Shown: positions 1-9,777, counted from the stretch's first letter. The stretch: 64,000 nucleotides of DNA from JARYLZ01 sp964388275 (GCA_964388275.1 CAYLZD010000009.1:1-64000); one strand, 5' to 3'. A program made the numbers and translations. The notes: generated by a model from the letters alone, not told the origin.

Positions 1-19
1 CTAAATGTTCCCCACACTC

Positions 20-42
20 CCCCCGCCTCGTCGAGGCGGGGG
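20..42. repeat. GC-rich perfect hairpin next to G-runs
   Basis: A nearly perfect inverted repeat (CCCCGCCTCG facing its complement) is followed at 38-54 by runs of six and seven G. It lies upstream of the first gene and could be the terminator of a gene outside the window, a dispersed intergenic repeat or a G-quadruplex-forming element. There is no T-run after the stem, which argues against an ordinary intrinsic terminator on the plus strand. Confidence 0.4.
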
Positions 43-137
43 GCTGGGGGGGTGGCAAATTGTAACAAGCGCACTCACCGGATTGTCACCTATTTATAAG
101 CCATCTGAACCGATTACCAGGACGGAGGCGCCGGGAG

Positions 138-2165
138 ATGAGACGATTGAACCGAACCATATGCTGGTGTTTCATCGCATTGCCGATGACGCTCTGCGCT
201 CCTGCATACGGGCAGGGGAACATCGATTGGGAGGAGTGGTGGCTGAATCAGCAACCCGACACGAACAGCCACCACATGCTCGGCTGGATGGCGGGACAGA
301 GGCAGTATACGGGACTGGCTTACGATAAATGGCGCGATCTGTTGTACGTCGTGAATACGGCGCTCGTGACCGTCGGCTCCCGGACAGTTGCCGTGCCGAA
401 AATCCGCATTTTGGATCCGTACACCGGTATTCCGGTTGCATCGATCGGGCGCATAGCCGCGGGCGTGCCGGGTGAAACCGCAGGCCTCGGCGGACAGCTT
501 CCCGTTCCGCTGGATACCATGGTCGCGTCTCCTGCCGGGTGGCCGGACTCGAGCTACGGCGGTCACGGGCAGGGACAATTCTCTCTGTTCAAGATCGATC
601 TCGATGACGAGGGCCGCATCTACGCGTGCAATCTGGTCGTTCCGGTATGGGGCATGTGCCATCCCGGTCCCCCGCCGAATTGCGACTCCGCTTACCTCAG
701 GCAGGGCCCCTTCCGCGTTTACAGATGGGATACTCCATCCTCCACGCCGCGGTTGATTTATGCCACCTGCGACAGCGCTCACACGCAGATCGGTTCCATT
801 GCGAGCAGCGAGATGCCCGGATCGCGCTGGGGCGATGCCTTCGACGTGGTAGGGAAACGCGACACCGTCTTCCAGCCGCCGAGTCCGCAACCGATAGTGC
901 ATGACAGCACCCGGATATACGTCTCCGGCGCGGGGAACAGCGAAATCGCCGTGCTGCTCCCCGACTCGCGCGCTTCGCGCCCCCTTGACACCTTCGGCCG
1001 GCCGTTGGAATTCCGTCTCGGCGCAAGGCTCATCTCGAATATACCCGATGTCGCGGGCGGAGGTATCGCGGCGACAGGCCGATCTTCCACCGCGGGCATT
1101 TGGATGGACGGTCCGACGGATTCCGTCCGGCACTTCCCGGGCGCGCAGGGCAGCGGACCGCTGCCGCACAAGATCACAATGAGCGGACTGCATTCCCTCT
1201 CCACGGATCCTATCACCGGAACCGGAGCTTCCGCGGCAATAGCATATCTCACGACTCCCTATTACCATCCGAATCAATGGCTGATCTGTGCGGACGGCCG
1301 CCCAACCGATCCGTCGAATCCCGCGGCGCCGAACTACAACACGAGAGCGCGTGTAATGAACATTTCAGTTCGGAGTAGAGAGTTTCGAGAACCCTATTTC
1401 GGGGATACACCGTATCTGGGGAATAAAGCGCTCGCGCGAATCGGCGGCAACTCCTGGATCAGTGATGTCGACCACTATTTGGAAGTGTATTCCGATTCCG
1501 GGAAAATCCTATATCTATACCTGTTCATTCTAATGTCCGACAACGGCATCGCCGCTTGGCGCACACGGTTCCCCTTTCCTGTGGGACCACCGGTCGAATT
1601 CAGCGCTTTCAACGCGGCTCTGGTAAAGGATCATGTGCTTCTAAACTGGACGGTGGAGTCCGAAACAAACAATTACGGCTTCCATGTGGAACGGAGCTTC
1701 GACGCTTCCACGGCCTGGGAAGATATCGGCTTCGTTCAAGGCCGCGGCAGCAGCCGCTTGCCGCGCGATTACACTTACTTCGATCCGCTGACGCGGAGAC
1801 ACCGCGAGTGCCGGACCGCCCATTACCGCCTTCGCCAACAGGACTTCGACGGCGCCGCCGAGTATTCGCCCGTCGTCGACATAATCATGGATCCGGGAAA
1901 CGGCGGTTTCGAAACACTTTCCAATCATCCGAATCCGTTCAATTCTATCACCCGCATCCTGTACACGATGGGTGCTCCCGGCCGCGCGATCTTGAAAGTC
2001 TGCAATCCGCTCGGCGCGGAGATTGCCACGCTGGTCGACACAGACGTGGAAGCCGGGTCGCACAGCGCGACCTTCGACGCGCGCGGCCTGCCGCCGGGCG
2101 TCTATTACTGCAGACTCTATCTCGACGGCCGCGCCGCGGCCCGCCCGATCATCCTGTCGAGATGA
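138..2165 (+). CDS. Secreted protein with T9SS type A sorting domain
   Basis: A 675-residue protein with an N-terminal signal peptide (Arg-rich start, hydrophobic core, cleavage near AYGQ at about residue 26). Residues 27-480 match no family I can name. From about 483 comes a segment (VEFSAFNAALVKDHVLLNW onward) of the kind that precedes sorting domains in Chlorobi/Ignavibacteria cargo. From about 595 the NHPNPFNS motif opens a T9SS type A C-terminal domain, which ends in the usual GVYYCRLYLDG and basic tail. The family is exported by Sec, then moved across the outer membrane by the Por machinery and released or anchored at the surface. The ATG at 138 has a GGAGG 9 nt upstream. The gene converges on the next gene with 15 nt between the stops. 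The role of the main body is unknown. Confidence 0.85.
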   Translation: MRRLNRTICWCFIALPMTLCAPAYGQGNIDWEEWWLNQQPDTNSHHMLGWMAGQRQYTGLAYDKWRDLLYVVNTALVTVGSRTVAVPKIRILDPYTGIPVASIGRIAAGVPGETAGLGGQLPVPLDTMVASPAGWPDSSYGGHGQGQFSLFKIDLDDEGRIYACNLVVPVWGMCHPGPPPNCDSAYLRQGPFRVYRWDTPSSTPRLIYATCDSAHTQIGSIASSEMPGSRWGDAFDVVGKRDTVFQPPSPQPIVHDSTRIYVSGAGNSEIAVLLPDSRASRPLDTFGRPLEFRLGARLISNIPDVAGGGIAATGRSSTAGIWMDGPTDSVRHFPGAQGSGPLPHKITMSGLHSLSTDPITGTGASAAIAYLTTPYYHPNQWLICADGRPTDPSNPAAPNYNTRARVMNISVRSREFREPYFGDTPYLGNKALARIGGNSWISDVDHYLEVYSDSGKILYLYLFILMSDNGIAAWRTRFPFPVGPPVEFSAFNAALVKDHVLLNWTVESETNNYGFHVERSFDASTAWEDIGFVQGRGSSRLPRDYTYFDPLTRRHRECRTAHYRLRQQDFDGAAEYSPVVDIIMDPGNGGFETLSNHPNPFNSITRILYTMGAPGRAILKVCNPLGAEIATLVDTDVEAGSHSATFDARGLPPGVYYCRLYLDGRAAARPIILSR

Positions 2166-2180
2166 TCCGGCGGCGATATT

Positions 2181-4610
2181 TTATTTCACCAGCGTCACCG
2201 CCCGTGTGCGGACAAAGGCGGGGGTCCGCATGGTGATGTAGTAAATTCCCGAGCCGAGACCGGAGGCGTCGAATGCCTCGATATGCGTTCCCGCTTCACG
2301 GGCGCCGTCGACAAGCACGCGCAGTTCGCGTCCCAGCGCGTCGCTGACGGTGATGCGCACGTGAGCCGCCTCGGGGATGCCGTAACGGAAGGCGGTCGAC
2401 GGATTGAACGGATTCGGCCACGCCGACGACAGGAAATACTCGGAAGGCGCCGGCGCAATCGCCGCTCCGGCCACGGAACCCTCGCGGAGTTTTTCGCCGT
2501 GAGACTGCAGTATCGGGCCCGGCTTCCCGCCGTCGAAGCGGTGCACGAAAGCGATCAACTCGGCCTCTTCAGCCACGGAATCCACCGAGGTGAACCAGAT
2601 CTCCCTCTCCACATAACTCTGCGTGGCATGCGTCCCTCCGGTCCAAAGCGATTCACCGGCGGAGTCCGGCGCCACGGCGCGCACCGCGTGAGCGTGATAG
2701 TACGGGTACAGCAGAGTCGATTTTGCCTGTCCGAGACTGTCGTAATAGAAGTACGATTGTCCCACATTCAGCCCGCTCTCGGTCTGAATGAGATTCAACC
2801 TCAGATCGCCTCTTATACCCTGATGGAAGAACACCCGCACACGCACTATGGTCAGACGGGTCGCCGGATTGTGCAGCTTGGAGACGAACTCGATCCGCAA
2901 CGGGCTCCTGCCCTCGGCGAGAATCGATTGGGTGACATCGCGCCATGTGCTCCTCCCCATTGTCAAGCGTCCTGTTCCCGGATCCAGCATGCGGTTCAGC
3001 GCCGCCGACGGGTAGGATGTGACTCCCAGCAACTTGAGCACGCCGCTCCCGTTCGGGGTGGTCAGGGGATCATGCGTGCCCTGATGATAGGTGACTCCAT
3101 GCACGCGTCCGGGATAATCATGTATCAATGCTTTCAGGGTGTCGGCGCCGTAAGGGCACCAGCCGCACCAGGTTCCCGAGAACTCCTCGATCATGACGTT
3201 TTGCGGTTCGTCCACCGGTTCATCCTGCACGTGCACCGTCACGTGGAGGTCTGCGCTCGGCTGGGTTTGATCATTGCTGCTCAATGTCAGAACGGCCGTA
3301 TGGTCGCCGTTCGTGACGCCCTCGCCGTCGAATTGAAGTTCCACGGACGCCGACTGCATCGGCGGGATAGTGCCGCTCGAGGCGGAAAGAGAAAGCCATC
3401 CGGCGCCGCCGGACGCGATGGAAAGGTTCCAGGTCAGATCGGCGTACCCGTTATTGTGAATCACGAGCGGTTCCGCCACCGGCTGCGATCTCTGCACCCA
3501 ACGGTCCACGGCATTGCGGCTTAAAGCCAGCACAGGCGCGCCCTGCGCGCCGGTGTCGAAAATTTCCAGTGTGTCCGTGGCAAATCCCGTGAATGTCTGA
3601 CCGCCGGGCAGATACACCTTCTTTCCGTCAGTGCCCGCCTGAACGAGCGCTTGAATACCCTTGACTTTCGGCTCGAGAGTGGTCCATGCGTCCGCGGTCG
3701 GATCGTACTTGAAGCTGCGCTTTGTGGCGGGCGCGTTGTTGTCCGCCGAAGGCCGGCCCCCGAAGAACCATGCCTTGCCGTCTACGCCCACACCAGACAT
3801 GTAAATGGTCGGACCGATCGGATAATCGGCGACCTTCCTCCACTCCAGCACTCCTCCGTTGAGGGCGCCCACGTAAGTGTCGGCTATGTAGTACATGTTG
3901 GGATAAGTGTTGTTGTATCCGCCCGTGACGACAATCTTGTCGTTTACGGTGGCGGCTGACAGATATTTCACATTCCTCGGATAATCGGTAGCCCTGCTCC
4001 ATGTGTCGGTCGCCGGATCATACACCTGCACCAGCTTGTGAAAAGCGTCGTTCGTGTTGCTCACGCCGGCGATCGTGTAGATTTTGCCTTCGAGAACTCC
4101 AGACACGCAGAAGCCTTGAGGCAACGGCATATCCGTTTTCTTCGAATAGGTATTCGCCACAGGATCGTATTCCCAGACGTCCGGCACGACTTTGTAGGAT
4201 GTCCCGAGGTTATCGACTCCCGCCATGATGTATATCTTCCCGTTCACCGCCTGCGCCTGGCCGAACAAATAACGTCCGACCGGAAAGGCGGTTATGGGAG
4301 TCCAGGTATTGGTAGCCGGCGAGTACCGGTAAGAGGCGCTGTTGTAGTAGTTGTTCGCGGTCACGCCGCCGAAAACGAATATTTCGCCGTTGAGCGAAGC
4401 CACGGTATGGTATTGCTTTGCGACCGGAATTTTCGCGCCCATGGCCCAGGCGGCGGCGGATGCGGAGGGTGATGACTTGAAAACCGCCTGATGCAGGGCG
4501 GCGGAAGACAATGCCGGATCGTCCGGCGCAGCGCAGCGTTCCTGCGCTGAAGTGAAGGCGATCATAAGAAACATGGCCGCAGTCGTCAACAGTGTCAGCG
4601 ACGGTTTCAT
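2181..4610 (-). CDS. Kelch-propeller / Omp28-like thioredoxin / T9SS cargo protein
   Basis: An 809-residue secreted protein. A signal peptide (residues 1-22, ending TSAQ) is followed by six kelch-type repeats at about 55-350 (recurring VFGG, IMAG, TIAG, VTGG, FFGG and LPGG blade ends), predicting a beta-propeller. An Ig-like/BACON-like domain covers about 370-465 and ends in a VTVHVQ strand. Next is a thioredoxin-fold segment starting IEEFSGTWCGWCPYG, with a CGWC redox motif near 482-485, as in Omp28-like outer-membrane proteins. The last 85 residues (AWPNPFNPSTAFRYG to the C-terminus) are a T9SS type A sorting domain. Propeller, thiol-redox module and T9SS anchor on one chain suggest a surface disulfide-active or binding protein. 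The substrate is unknown. Confidence 0.88.
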   Translation of the reverse strand: MKPSLTLLTTAAMFLMIAFTSAQERCAAPDDPALSSAALHQAVFKSSPSASAAAWAMGAKIPVAKQYHTVASLNGEIFVFGGVTANNYYNSASYRYSPATNTWTPITAFPVGRYLFGQAQAVNGKIYIMAGVDNLGTSYKVVPDVWEYDPVANTYSKKTDMPLPQGFCVSGVLEGKIYTIAGVSNTNDAFHKLVQVYDPATDTWSRATDYPRNVKYLSAATVNDKIVVTGGYNNTYPNMYYIADTYVGALNGGVLEWRKVADYPIGPTIYMSGVGVDGKAWFFGGRPSADNNAPATKRSFKYDPTADAWTTLEPKVKGIQALVQAGTDGKKVYLPGGQTFTGFATDTLEIFDTGAQGAPVLALSRNAVDRWVQRSQPVAEPLVIHNNGYADLTWNLSIASGGAGWLSLSASSGTIPPMQSASVELQFDGEGVTNGDHTAVLTLSSNDQTQPSADLHVTVHVQDEPVDEPQNVMIEEFSGTWCGWCPYGADTLKALIHDYPGRVHGVTYHQGTHDPLTTPNGSGVLKLLGVTSYPSAALNRMLDPGTGRLTMGRSTWRDVTQSILAEGRSPLRIEFVSKLHNPATRLTIVRVRVFFHQGIRGDLRLNLIQTESGLNVGQSYFYYDSLGQAKSTLLYPYYHAHAVRAVAPDSAGESLWTGGTHATQSYVEREIWFTSVDSVAEEAELIAFVHRFDGGKPGPILQSHGEKLREGSVAGAAIAPAPSEYFLSSAWPNPFNPSTAFRYGIPEAAHVRITVSDALGRELRVLVDGAREAGTHIEAFDASGLGSGIYYITMRTPAFVRTRAVTLVK

Positions 4611-4735
4611 GCAACGACTCCTCGGATATGTTGGTAGATGTTTGGAAAAGTCGAGTCAGACCGGGTGATCCGGATGGGAAACTCTGTTCTGTATTATACG
4701 AAACAATGCGATGAAATGCTCTTGCCGCCCGCGGT

Positions 4736-5314
4736 TCAATCCTCGATATATCTTGCCAGATCTTCCCGCTCCGTCAGATGGGCCAGCCAGTCGTGCTCGA
4801 CGAGCTCAGCTACGACCTCGCGCAACCGCTGTATCGGCACGCCGTGCTTCCAGGCGAAATGCCAGATGTCGATCGGATCGCTCACGATTTCGAACATCAG
4901 CGCTTCACCCACCGCGAGATCCCCGCCGGCGGCCGCCCGCGCGATTATGCCCTCGAGTCCGGCCGCGCCGTCCGGTTTAATATGGCGTGGAGTGAAGTAA
5001 TAGTTCGGCTCAAGCTCCAAATCGCAGATCGGAAAACCGCGGCCGCCCGCGCGCAGGGCCGGCAGGAAAGCCAGAGCGACGCAGGGATCCTCGTCTCCGC
5101 ACCAGAGGTCGTTCCAGACGTCCGGATCTTCGACTCGCAACCAGTCGAAAAACCTCCGTTCACGCGGCGGCAACCGCATGAGAATGTGGCCGCCATGCTT
5201 TTCCATCAATTGCGCGATATCCGCGTCGGAAAGCGAATCGAGCTCTTCGTCTGTCATCTCCAGCGGCGAACCGCGTTCACGTATGCGTTCCTCGATGATC
5301 TGCAGCATGCTCAT
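4736..5314 (-). CDS. Hypothetical acidic cytoplasmic protein
   Basis: A 192-residue protein beginning MSMLQIIEERIRERG. The reading frame stays open upstream to 5401, but the ATG at 5314 has a GGAGAC 8 nt before it, and the upstream residues (Cys/Phe/Arg-rich) do not look coding. It has no signal peptide or membrane segment. It is rich in Asp/Glu and Trp (DWLRVEDPDVWNDLWCGDE). A terminal helix (IQRLREVVAELVEHDWLAHL) could be a protein contact. I do not recognise the family. It could be a small regulatory or adaptor protein. It stands alone between convergent or unrelated genes, so context gives no help. Codon use (third-position G/C) matches its neighbours. Confidence 0.65.
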   Translation of the reverse strand: MSMLQIIEERIRERGSPLEMTDEELDSLSDADIAQLMEKHGGHILMRLPPRERRFFDWLRVEDPDVWNDLWCGDEDPCVALAFLPALRAGGRGFPICDLELEPNYYFTPRHIKPDGAAGLEGIIARAAAGGDLAVGEALMFEIVSDPIDIWHFAWKHGVPIQRLREVVAELVEHDWLAHLTEREDLARYIED

Positions 5315-5745
5315 TGCGTCGTCTCCACAGCGGAAAATACGCGACAACGCGGAAAGATGCATTTCCCAATAAACGAAGCGGCAAAACGCCGGCCCGGTCA
5401 CAGCTTCAGAGCGTGCCGTCCGGAATTTGATGGACCTGTGTTTTCAAGCGCGTTCCTCCCGAGCCATCGACTGAATTCTCCTGCCGGTTTTCACAAGGAC
5501 AGGCGGAACGCGTGCATATAACGGGCATGGAACGACGGATACGAATTGCCGCATATTTCCGGATGAAGAAGGACGTTTCGAGATCGGGCCTTCCTCGTTG
5601 GATATCCAGATGATTACGGTCTCGCCAGAGGCGAACGGGTAGGACCGTCGGCGCCGAATCCGGCGCCGCATCTTCGACGATGCCGCCCGATTTGCTCAGG
5701 ATGATCTCTCGGACGCCCGTCCGAAAGCAGCGCCCGCTCAGCCTA
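5315..5745. other. Intergenic stretch without a convincing gene
   Basis: About 430 bases lie between the unknown protein and the aminotransferase. A minus-strand frame at 5406-5810 is open but Arg/Cys/Ser-rich, has no family match or clear ribosome site, and overlaps the aminotransferase end. I see no tRNA or strong terminator. It probably holds the promoter of the 4736-5314 gene. Confidence 0.4.
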
Positions 5746-7059
5746 TCAGCCGTGGTCCGCGCGGAACCGTTCGAGCCGTTCGCGCAGATCAGGCAGTTGC
5801 GACTCGGCAACCAACGACACGCAGGCCCTGATCCCTTCCCTGCGCAGGCTGCCCGTATTGGAAAGCGAAATGGCGCTTATGCCGTAATGCAGCAGCTCCG
5901 CGATGAGTTTCTCACCGTCCATCCCCGGATATGCGACCGTGAAATAAAAGCCGTCCGCGATCGGAGTGTCGACGTCCGTGTCGTAGACTATGCGGAAGCC
6001 GTTGGCCGTGAACATATCCTTCATCACATTGGCTCGTTCGCCGTATACCTTCACCTCGTCTATGAAACGGTATTCGCCGTCGTTGACGGCCTTGAGCATC
6101 GCGGCAAGGCCGTATTGGGACGAGTGCGTCACGCCGGCCGATACTGCATACGCGGCGCCGTAAATCAGCGAGTGCCCGAAAGTCCCGCGCGTGTAAAAGC
6201 GTTTCAATCCTTCGGCCTCTTCCCTGAATAAACTGTTCGACACCGCGACCATGCCCACTCGCTGGCCCGCGTAACTGAATGCCTTGGAGCTGGATATCAG
6301 CATAATATACCGGTCCGTGTACCGTGCGACCGTGGGTTGGAAAGGCGGTTGACCAGGGATCGAATAGTCCTTCCTGAAATCCATCGTGAAGTAGGCAAGA
6401 TCTTCCATGACCACTGTCTTGTATTTCGTGGCCAGTTCTCCGATTATTTGCAATTCCTCTTCCGTGAAGCATATCCAGGTGGGATTGTTCGGATTCGAGT
6501 AGAGTATCGTGGAGATATTTCCGCGCGACAGAATCTCCTCCAGTTTCGGGCGTAGTTTGGCGCCTCGGAATTCATAGACGTCGAGACTGTTCTGCTTGAG
6601 TCCAAGCACCTGCAACTGCTGCTTATGCACGGGGAAACCTGGGTCCAGGAACAGCGTCGTGTCTTTCGCCGGATCCATGCGTCCAGCGACGAGAAAGCAA
6701 ACAAAACTTCCGGAAGTGGATCCCGTGCACGGAATGCAACAAGAGGGATCCACATCGATATTCACGAACAGCTTCACCAACCTGGAAATTTCCTTTTTGA
6801 GTTCCGGGAGCCCTTCGATGCTTGGGTAGAAGGATGCGCATCCCTCGTCGAGCGCCTTCTTTTCCGCCTCGATGCCGATGCGCGAGGCGGGCAGGCCCGG
6901 TATTCCCATCTCCATGCGGATGAATTTGACGCCTGTTTCCAGCTCGATGCCGTTGATAAGCGTGCGGATCTCGCGTATGGATGCGCGTCCGACGTTCACT
7001 AGGCCGTTCTCGTCGAGCTTGCGCTGCACGATGGATCTGTCGATGGGGATGCCGTTCAT
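5746..7059 (-). CDS. PLP-dependent aminotransferase, fold type I (class I/II)
   Basis: A 437-residue transaminase of the aspartate-aminotransferase superfamily, transferring an amino group between an amino acid and a 2-oxoacid. Visible landmarks are a glycine-rich phosphate-binding segment (CTGSTSGS, about 105), the substrate-carboxylate/PLP Asn in YSNPNNPTW (about 187), MEDLAYF with the PLP-nitrogen Asp (about 215), and the Schiff-base Lys in SSSKAFSYAGQRVG (about 256). The C-terminal small domain includes an ADGFYFTVAYPG strand. The frame is open 30 codons further upstream, but ATG 7059 begins the homologous sequence and lies after a purine-rich stretch. Substrate specificity cannot be read from sequence. 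With OPT/POT transporters and korAB nearby, amino-acid catabolism is plausible. Confidence 0.88.
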   Translation of the reverse strand: MNGIPIDRSIVQRKLDENGLVNVGRASIREIRTLINGIELETGVKFIRMEMGIPGLPASRIGIEAEKKALDEGCASFYPSIEGLPELKKEISRLVKLFVNIDVDPSCCIPCTGSTSGSFVCFLVAGRMDPAKDTTLFLDPGFPVHKQQLQVLGLKQNSLDVYEFRGAKLRPKLEEILSRGNISTILYSNPNNPTWICFTEEELQIIGELATKYKTVVMEDLAYFTMDFRKDYSIPGQPPFQPTVARYTDRYIMLISSSKAFSYAGQRVGMVAVSNSLFREEAEGLKRFYTRGTFGHSLIYGAAYAVSAGVTHSSQYGLAAMLKAVNDGEYRFIDEVKVYGERANVMKDMFTANGFRIVYDTDVDTPIADGFYFTVAYPGMDGEKLIAELLHYGISAISLSNTGSLRREGIRACVSLVAESQLPDLRERLERFRADHG

Positions 7060-7236
7060 AGTGCGTTCTCGCTTTTTGTGGATGCTGTGATGGGCACAAC
7101 CGCGCCGTACGGGTCGGAGTAAAGTACCATACCCGCTCCGTACGAGCAAACCCCGTTTCAGATAAGCACGGACGTGATTGTTTGAGGGACGGAGGCGCGA
7201 ACCCGCAGCTCGGCGGACGCTACGGGGCGCTCGCTG

Positions 7237-9777
7237 TCAACGCAGGAGCGTGAGCACGCGCGACGCTGCCGCGTCGGCGGAGCGCAGACGCACGACATAA
7301 GCGCCCGACGGCAGTGATGCGCCGTTATCGTCGAGGCCGTCCCAGCGGAGCCCGTAATTGCCGGCGTCGACGGACGCTTCCAACAGCGCGCGGACGCGCC
7401 GGCCCGAAAGATTCATGATGTCCACTCGAATGTTCATGGAACGCGACAGTGTGAAAGACAGCAAGGCGCCACTTTCGGCGGTAGCCGGATTCGGATGCGG
7501 CGCATGAAGACGCATCGACACGGGCGCGGTTCCCGTATTATTTTCCACACTGCTTATCGAGGTGATCAGCAGAGGACCCGGCGCGCGGCGTGAGCCCTTT
7601 TCGTCGGCAAGGTACACGTTGACCCAATCGGGTCTCGCCTGCGATGAGCGCATGACGCTCTCCGTCCATTCCTCGTCGTTGTATCGCTTGAAATTCGTCG
7701 ACACCTGCTCGTGGTAGCTCATCATGGGGCCGGTGTAAACGACATCGCCGCCGTTGGGCGACGGCGCCGTCACGAAACCCATGTTTACCTTGCCCGTCCC
7801 GACGTGCAGCACCCAACCCACTGGGTTTCCGGCTTCGTCCGTCGGGGCTGTGTGAACATCAGCGATGATGAAGTCATGGTCGGTGATGTCCCTGTTGAAG
7901 AATAGACGCTGGTACCAGCCGTCATAGGCGGGCGCGCAGCCGGCCGAGACCGCGAAGAGCATGCCTTTGAGAAATCGGTTTTCTTCGGGCGCGGGCGGCG
8001 TTCCGCTCAACTGCCTTTCGGCTATGCTGCGCAGGGTGTCCATGGTGCCGGCCATCCCGGTGAAATATTCGGTGGTTCCGTCGATTTTCTTCGTACGGAA
8101 GTAGTCCGCCGCGTTTCGCGCGAACAGGGCGAGGCGCCCGTACAACTCGGGAAACGGCTCCACATAACTCTCGGGGAAAGAACAGGTCACGCCGCCCGAA
8201 TAAGATTGTTTGGCATACAGGATATTATCGTGCCTCAACTGGGCCCACGAGGCAAGCTGTGTATTGAGTTTTTCCTGCCACCACGCGCCGGTGCGCATGA
8301 ATGCAGGATATGCTTCCAGGTCACCGGGAGGATTGAGAGCCCTGATCGCGCTCAGCCAGGTATTGTAAAGGGATGCCGTCCAGAAGTTGTCGTCATACGA
8401 ATCCACAAGGTAGCGCAGGGCGGCAAGGTTGGGAGCGTAGTGGTAGGCGTCCAATTCGTTCTGGAGGAGCTGTGCGGCCGCGTCATTGCCGATGGCAAAC
8501 ATGGCGTCCAACGCCTTCGGGAGCATACGGCGCACCTTGCTTCCGTCATGAATGATGTTGTCGTATACGACGTTCCAGAATACGTACGAATCGATAATAA
8601 AACGCTGCCCGAGAAGCAGGAAGGCCGACGGCGGCTTGAGTTGCTCGGGATTCATCGGATCGGACATCAGTATCTGCGAATTGATCTTCTGGTCGGCGAA
8701 CGGTTTGGCTGCGAGTTTTTCCTGAAATGCGGCCAGAAGCGCTATGTCCAGCAGGGCGGAAGCGTCGCCGAAGCCGAGATCCCGCTGCAACTCGTCCAGA
8801 TGAGCCGGTCTGACGTTGTCGCTCTCGCCCACAAGAAATTCGAGCATGTCGTCGATCTCGTCCAGTCCGGTCTGAAGTCCGTTGCTTTCGAGCATTTCCT
8901 TCAGCAGGAACGCTCCGATCGCCTGCCTCTGTATATCCGCGTCGGTGGGCGTGTTCGGTCCGTGCTGTACCGGTTTTGTAAGCATGAATTCCGTCCTGCC
9001 CAGCCATATCATCGAGCGGAAATACCAGCCCAGGCGCCGGTCACGCATATAGTGGCCCCGAACTGTGAACTGGCTGAAATCGATCGTCCGGCTGGTGGAG
9101 GCGAACAACGGGTAATCGCAGGGCATAGCGCCGTCGATCAGGGTCATCAATTCCCTGACGGCGTTTGCGTTCTCCTTGTAGTACACGGCTACATCCTGTC
9201 CAGTCAGCAGCCGGCGCGCGACGGTCAGGTAAACGTCCACATCCCGCAGGGAAGGAAGCATCCCGGGTACGGATTTGTAGCGCGCATCCCGGTCCGGCAG
9301 CGCTTTGACGTGCAGATCGGAGAGAAGCGCCTCGAGCCGGGGAATCAGAAACTGGAACTCCGTGCTCATGAGAATCTCGTCGTACGAAAGATGGACGGCA
9401 TGCAATATCGCATCCGACGTCACGAATACCGGAAGATCCTTCACCCACACCTGATTCAGCGCCTCGCCGAAGGAGTGATACGACAACCTCTCGGTGACCA
9501 CGAAGCCGTGCTCGCGAAGCAGGGATAATTCATCCGGCGTCAAACGGAATTTCACCGTGACCGAATCCAGCCAGCGCGGCTCTCCCAGCCCGGCGATTTT
9601 TGAATTGAATATCGGAGCAGGGTATTCGCGCAGAATGCCGCCTGTGTTCATGCCTTGATTTGCGGCCAGATAGGCGCGATAAGCGTCTATGTCGAACGAC
9701 GGCTGCTGAGCACGCGATGGAATGGATGCACAGAGAATCAGCGTCGTGAATATCGACGGAATGAGCAAATGTTTCAT
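7237..9777 (-). CDS. DUF3160 family secreted protein with T9SS sorting domain
   Basis: An 846-residue protein. The chosen ATG at 9777 has AAGGA about 8 nt upstream and starts directly on a signal peptide (MKHLLIPSIFTTLILCAS, cleaved near SRAQ). Residues about 60-690 resemble the DUF3160 family, with its typical opening about a helix 'open until late in life' (LSLLREHGFVVTERLSYHSF), followed by VFVTSDAILHAVHLSYDEIL. Members are usually exported and mostly alpha-helical, and no biochemical role is established that I know of. The last 75 residues (NIRVDIMNLSGRRVRALLE to VLTLLR) are a T9SS type A sorting domain lacking a clear NPFNP box; the preceding HPNPATAES is its weaker equivalent. The gene is divergent from the OPT transporter. 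Confidence 0.85.
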   Translation of the reverse strand: MKHLLIPSIFTTLILCASIPSRAQQPSFDIDAYRAYLAANQGMNTGGILREYPAPIFNSKIAGLGEPRWLDSVTVKFRLTPDELSLLREHGFVVTERLSYHSFGEALNQVWVKDLPVFVTSDAILHAVHLSYDEILMSTEFQFLIPRLEALLSDLHVKALPDRDARYKSVPGMLPSLRDVDVYLTVARRLLTGQDVAVYYKENANAVRELMTLIDGAMPCDYPLFASTSRTIDFSQFTVRGHYMRDRRLGWYFRSMIWLGRTEFMLTKPVQHGPNTPTDADIQRQAIGAFLLKEMLESNGLQTGLDEIDDMLEFLVGESDNVRPAHLDELQRDLGFGDASALLDIALLAAFQEKLAAKPFADQKINSQILMSDPMNPEQLKPPSAFLLLGQRFIIDSYVFWNVVYDNIIHDGSKVRRMLPKALDAMFAIGNDAAAQLLQNELDAYHYAPNLAALRYLVDSYDDNFWTASLYNTWLSAIRALNPPGDLEAYPAFMRTGAWWQEKLNTQLASWAQLRHDNILYAKQSYSGGVTCSFPESYVEPFPELYGRLALFARNAADYFRTKKIDGTTEYFTGMAGTMDTLRSIAERQLSGTPPAPEENRFLKGMLFAVSAGCAPAYDGWYQRLFFNRDITDHDFIIADVHTAPTDEAGNPVGWVLHVGTGKVNMGFVTAPSPNGGDVVYTGPMMSYHEQVSTNFKRYNDEEWTESVMRSSQARPDWVNVYLADEKGSRRAPGPLLITSISSVENNTGTAPVSMRLHAPHPNPATAESGALLSFTLSRSMNIRVDIMNLSGRRVRALLEASVDAGNYGLRWDGLDDNGASLPSGAYVVRLRSADAAASRVLTLLR

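Noticed and set aside
2283..3524. Long plus-strand frame (413 codons) opposite the kelch gene
   Set aside because: Arg/His-rich translation with no family features; it mirrors the GC-rich codons of the kelch/T9SS gene on the other strand.
5406..5810. Minus-strand frame of 134 codons between unknown protein and aminotransferase
   Set aside because: Runs into the aminotransferase coding end, lacks a ribosome site and has an Arg/Cys-rich composition; not supported.
8206..9528. Plus-strand frame of 440 codons opposite the DUF3160 gene
   Set aside because: No recognisable domain, and the opposite strand carries a clear signal peptide, DUF3160 body and T9SS tail.
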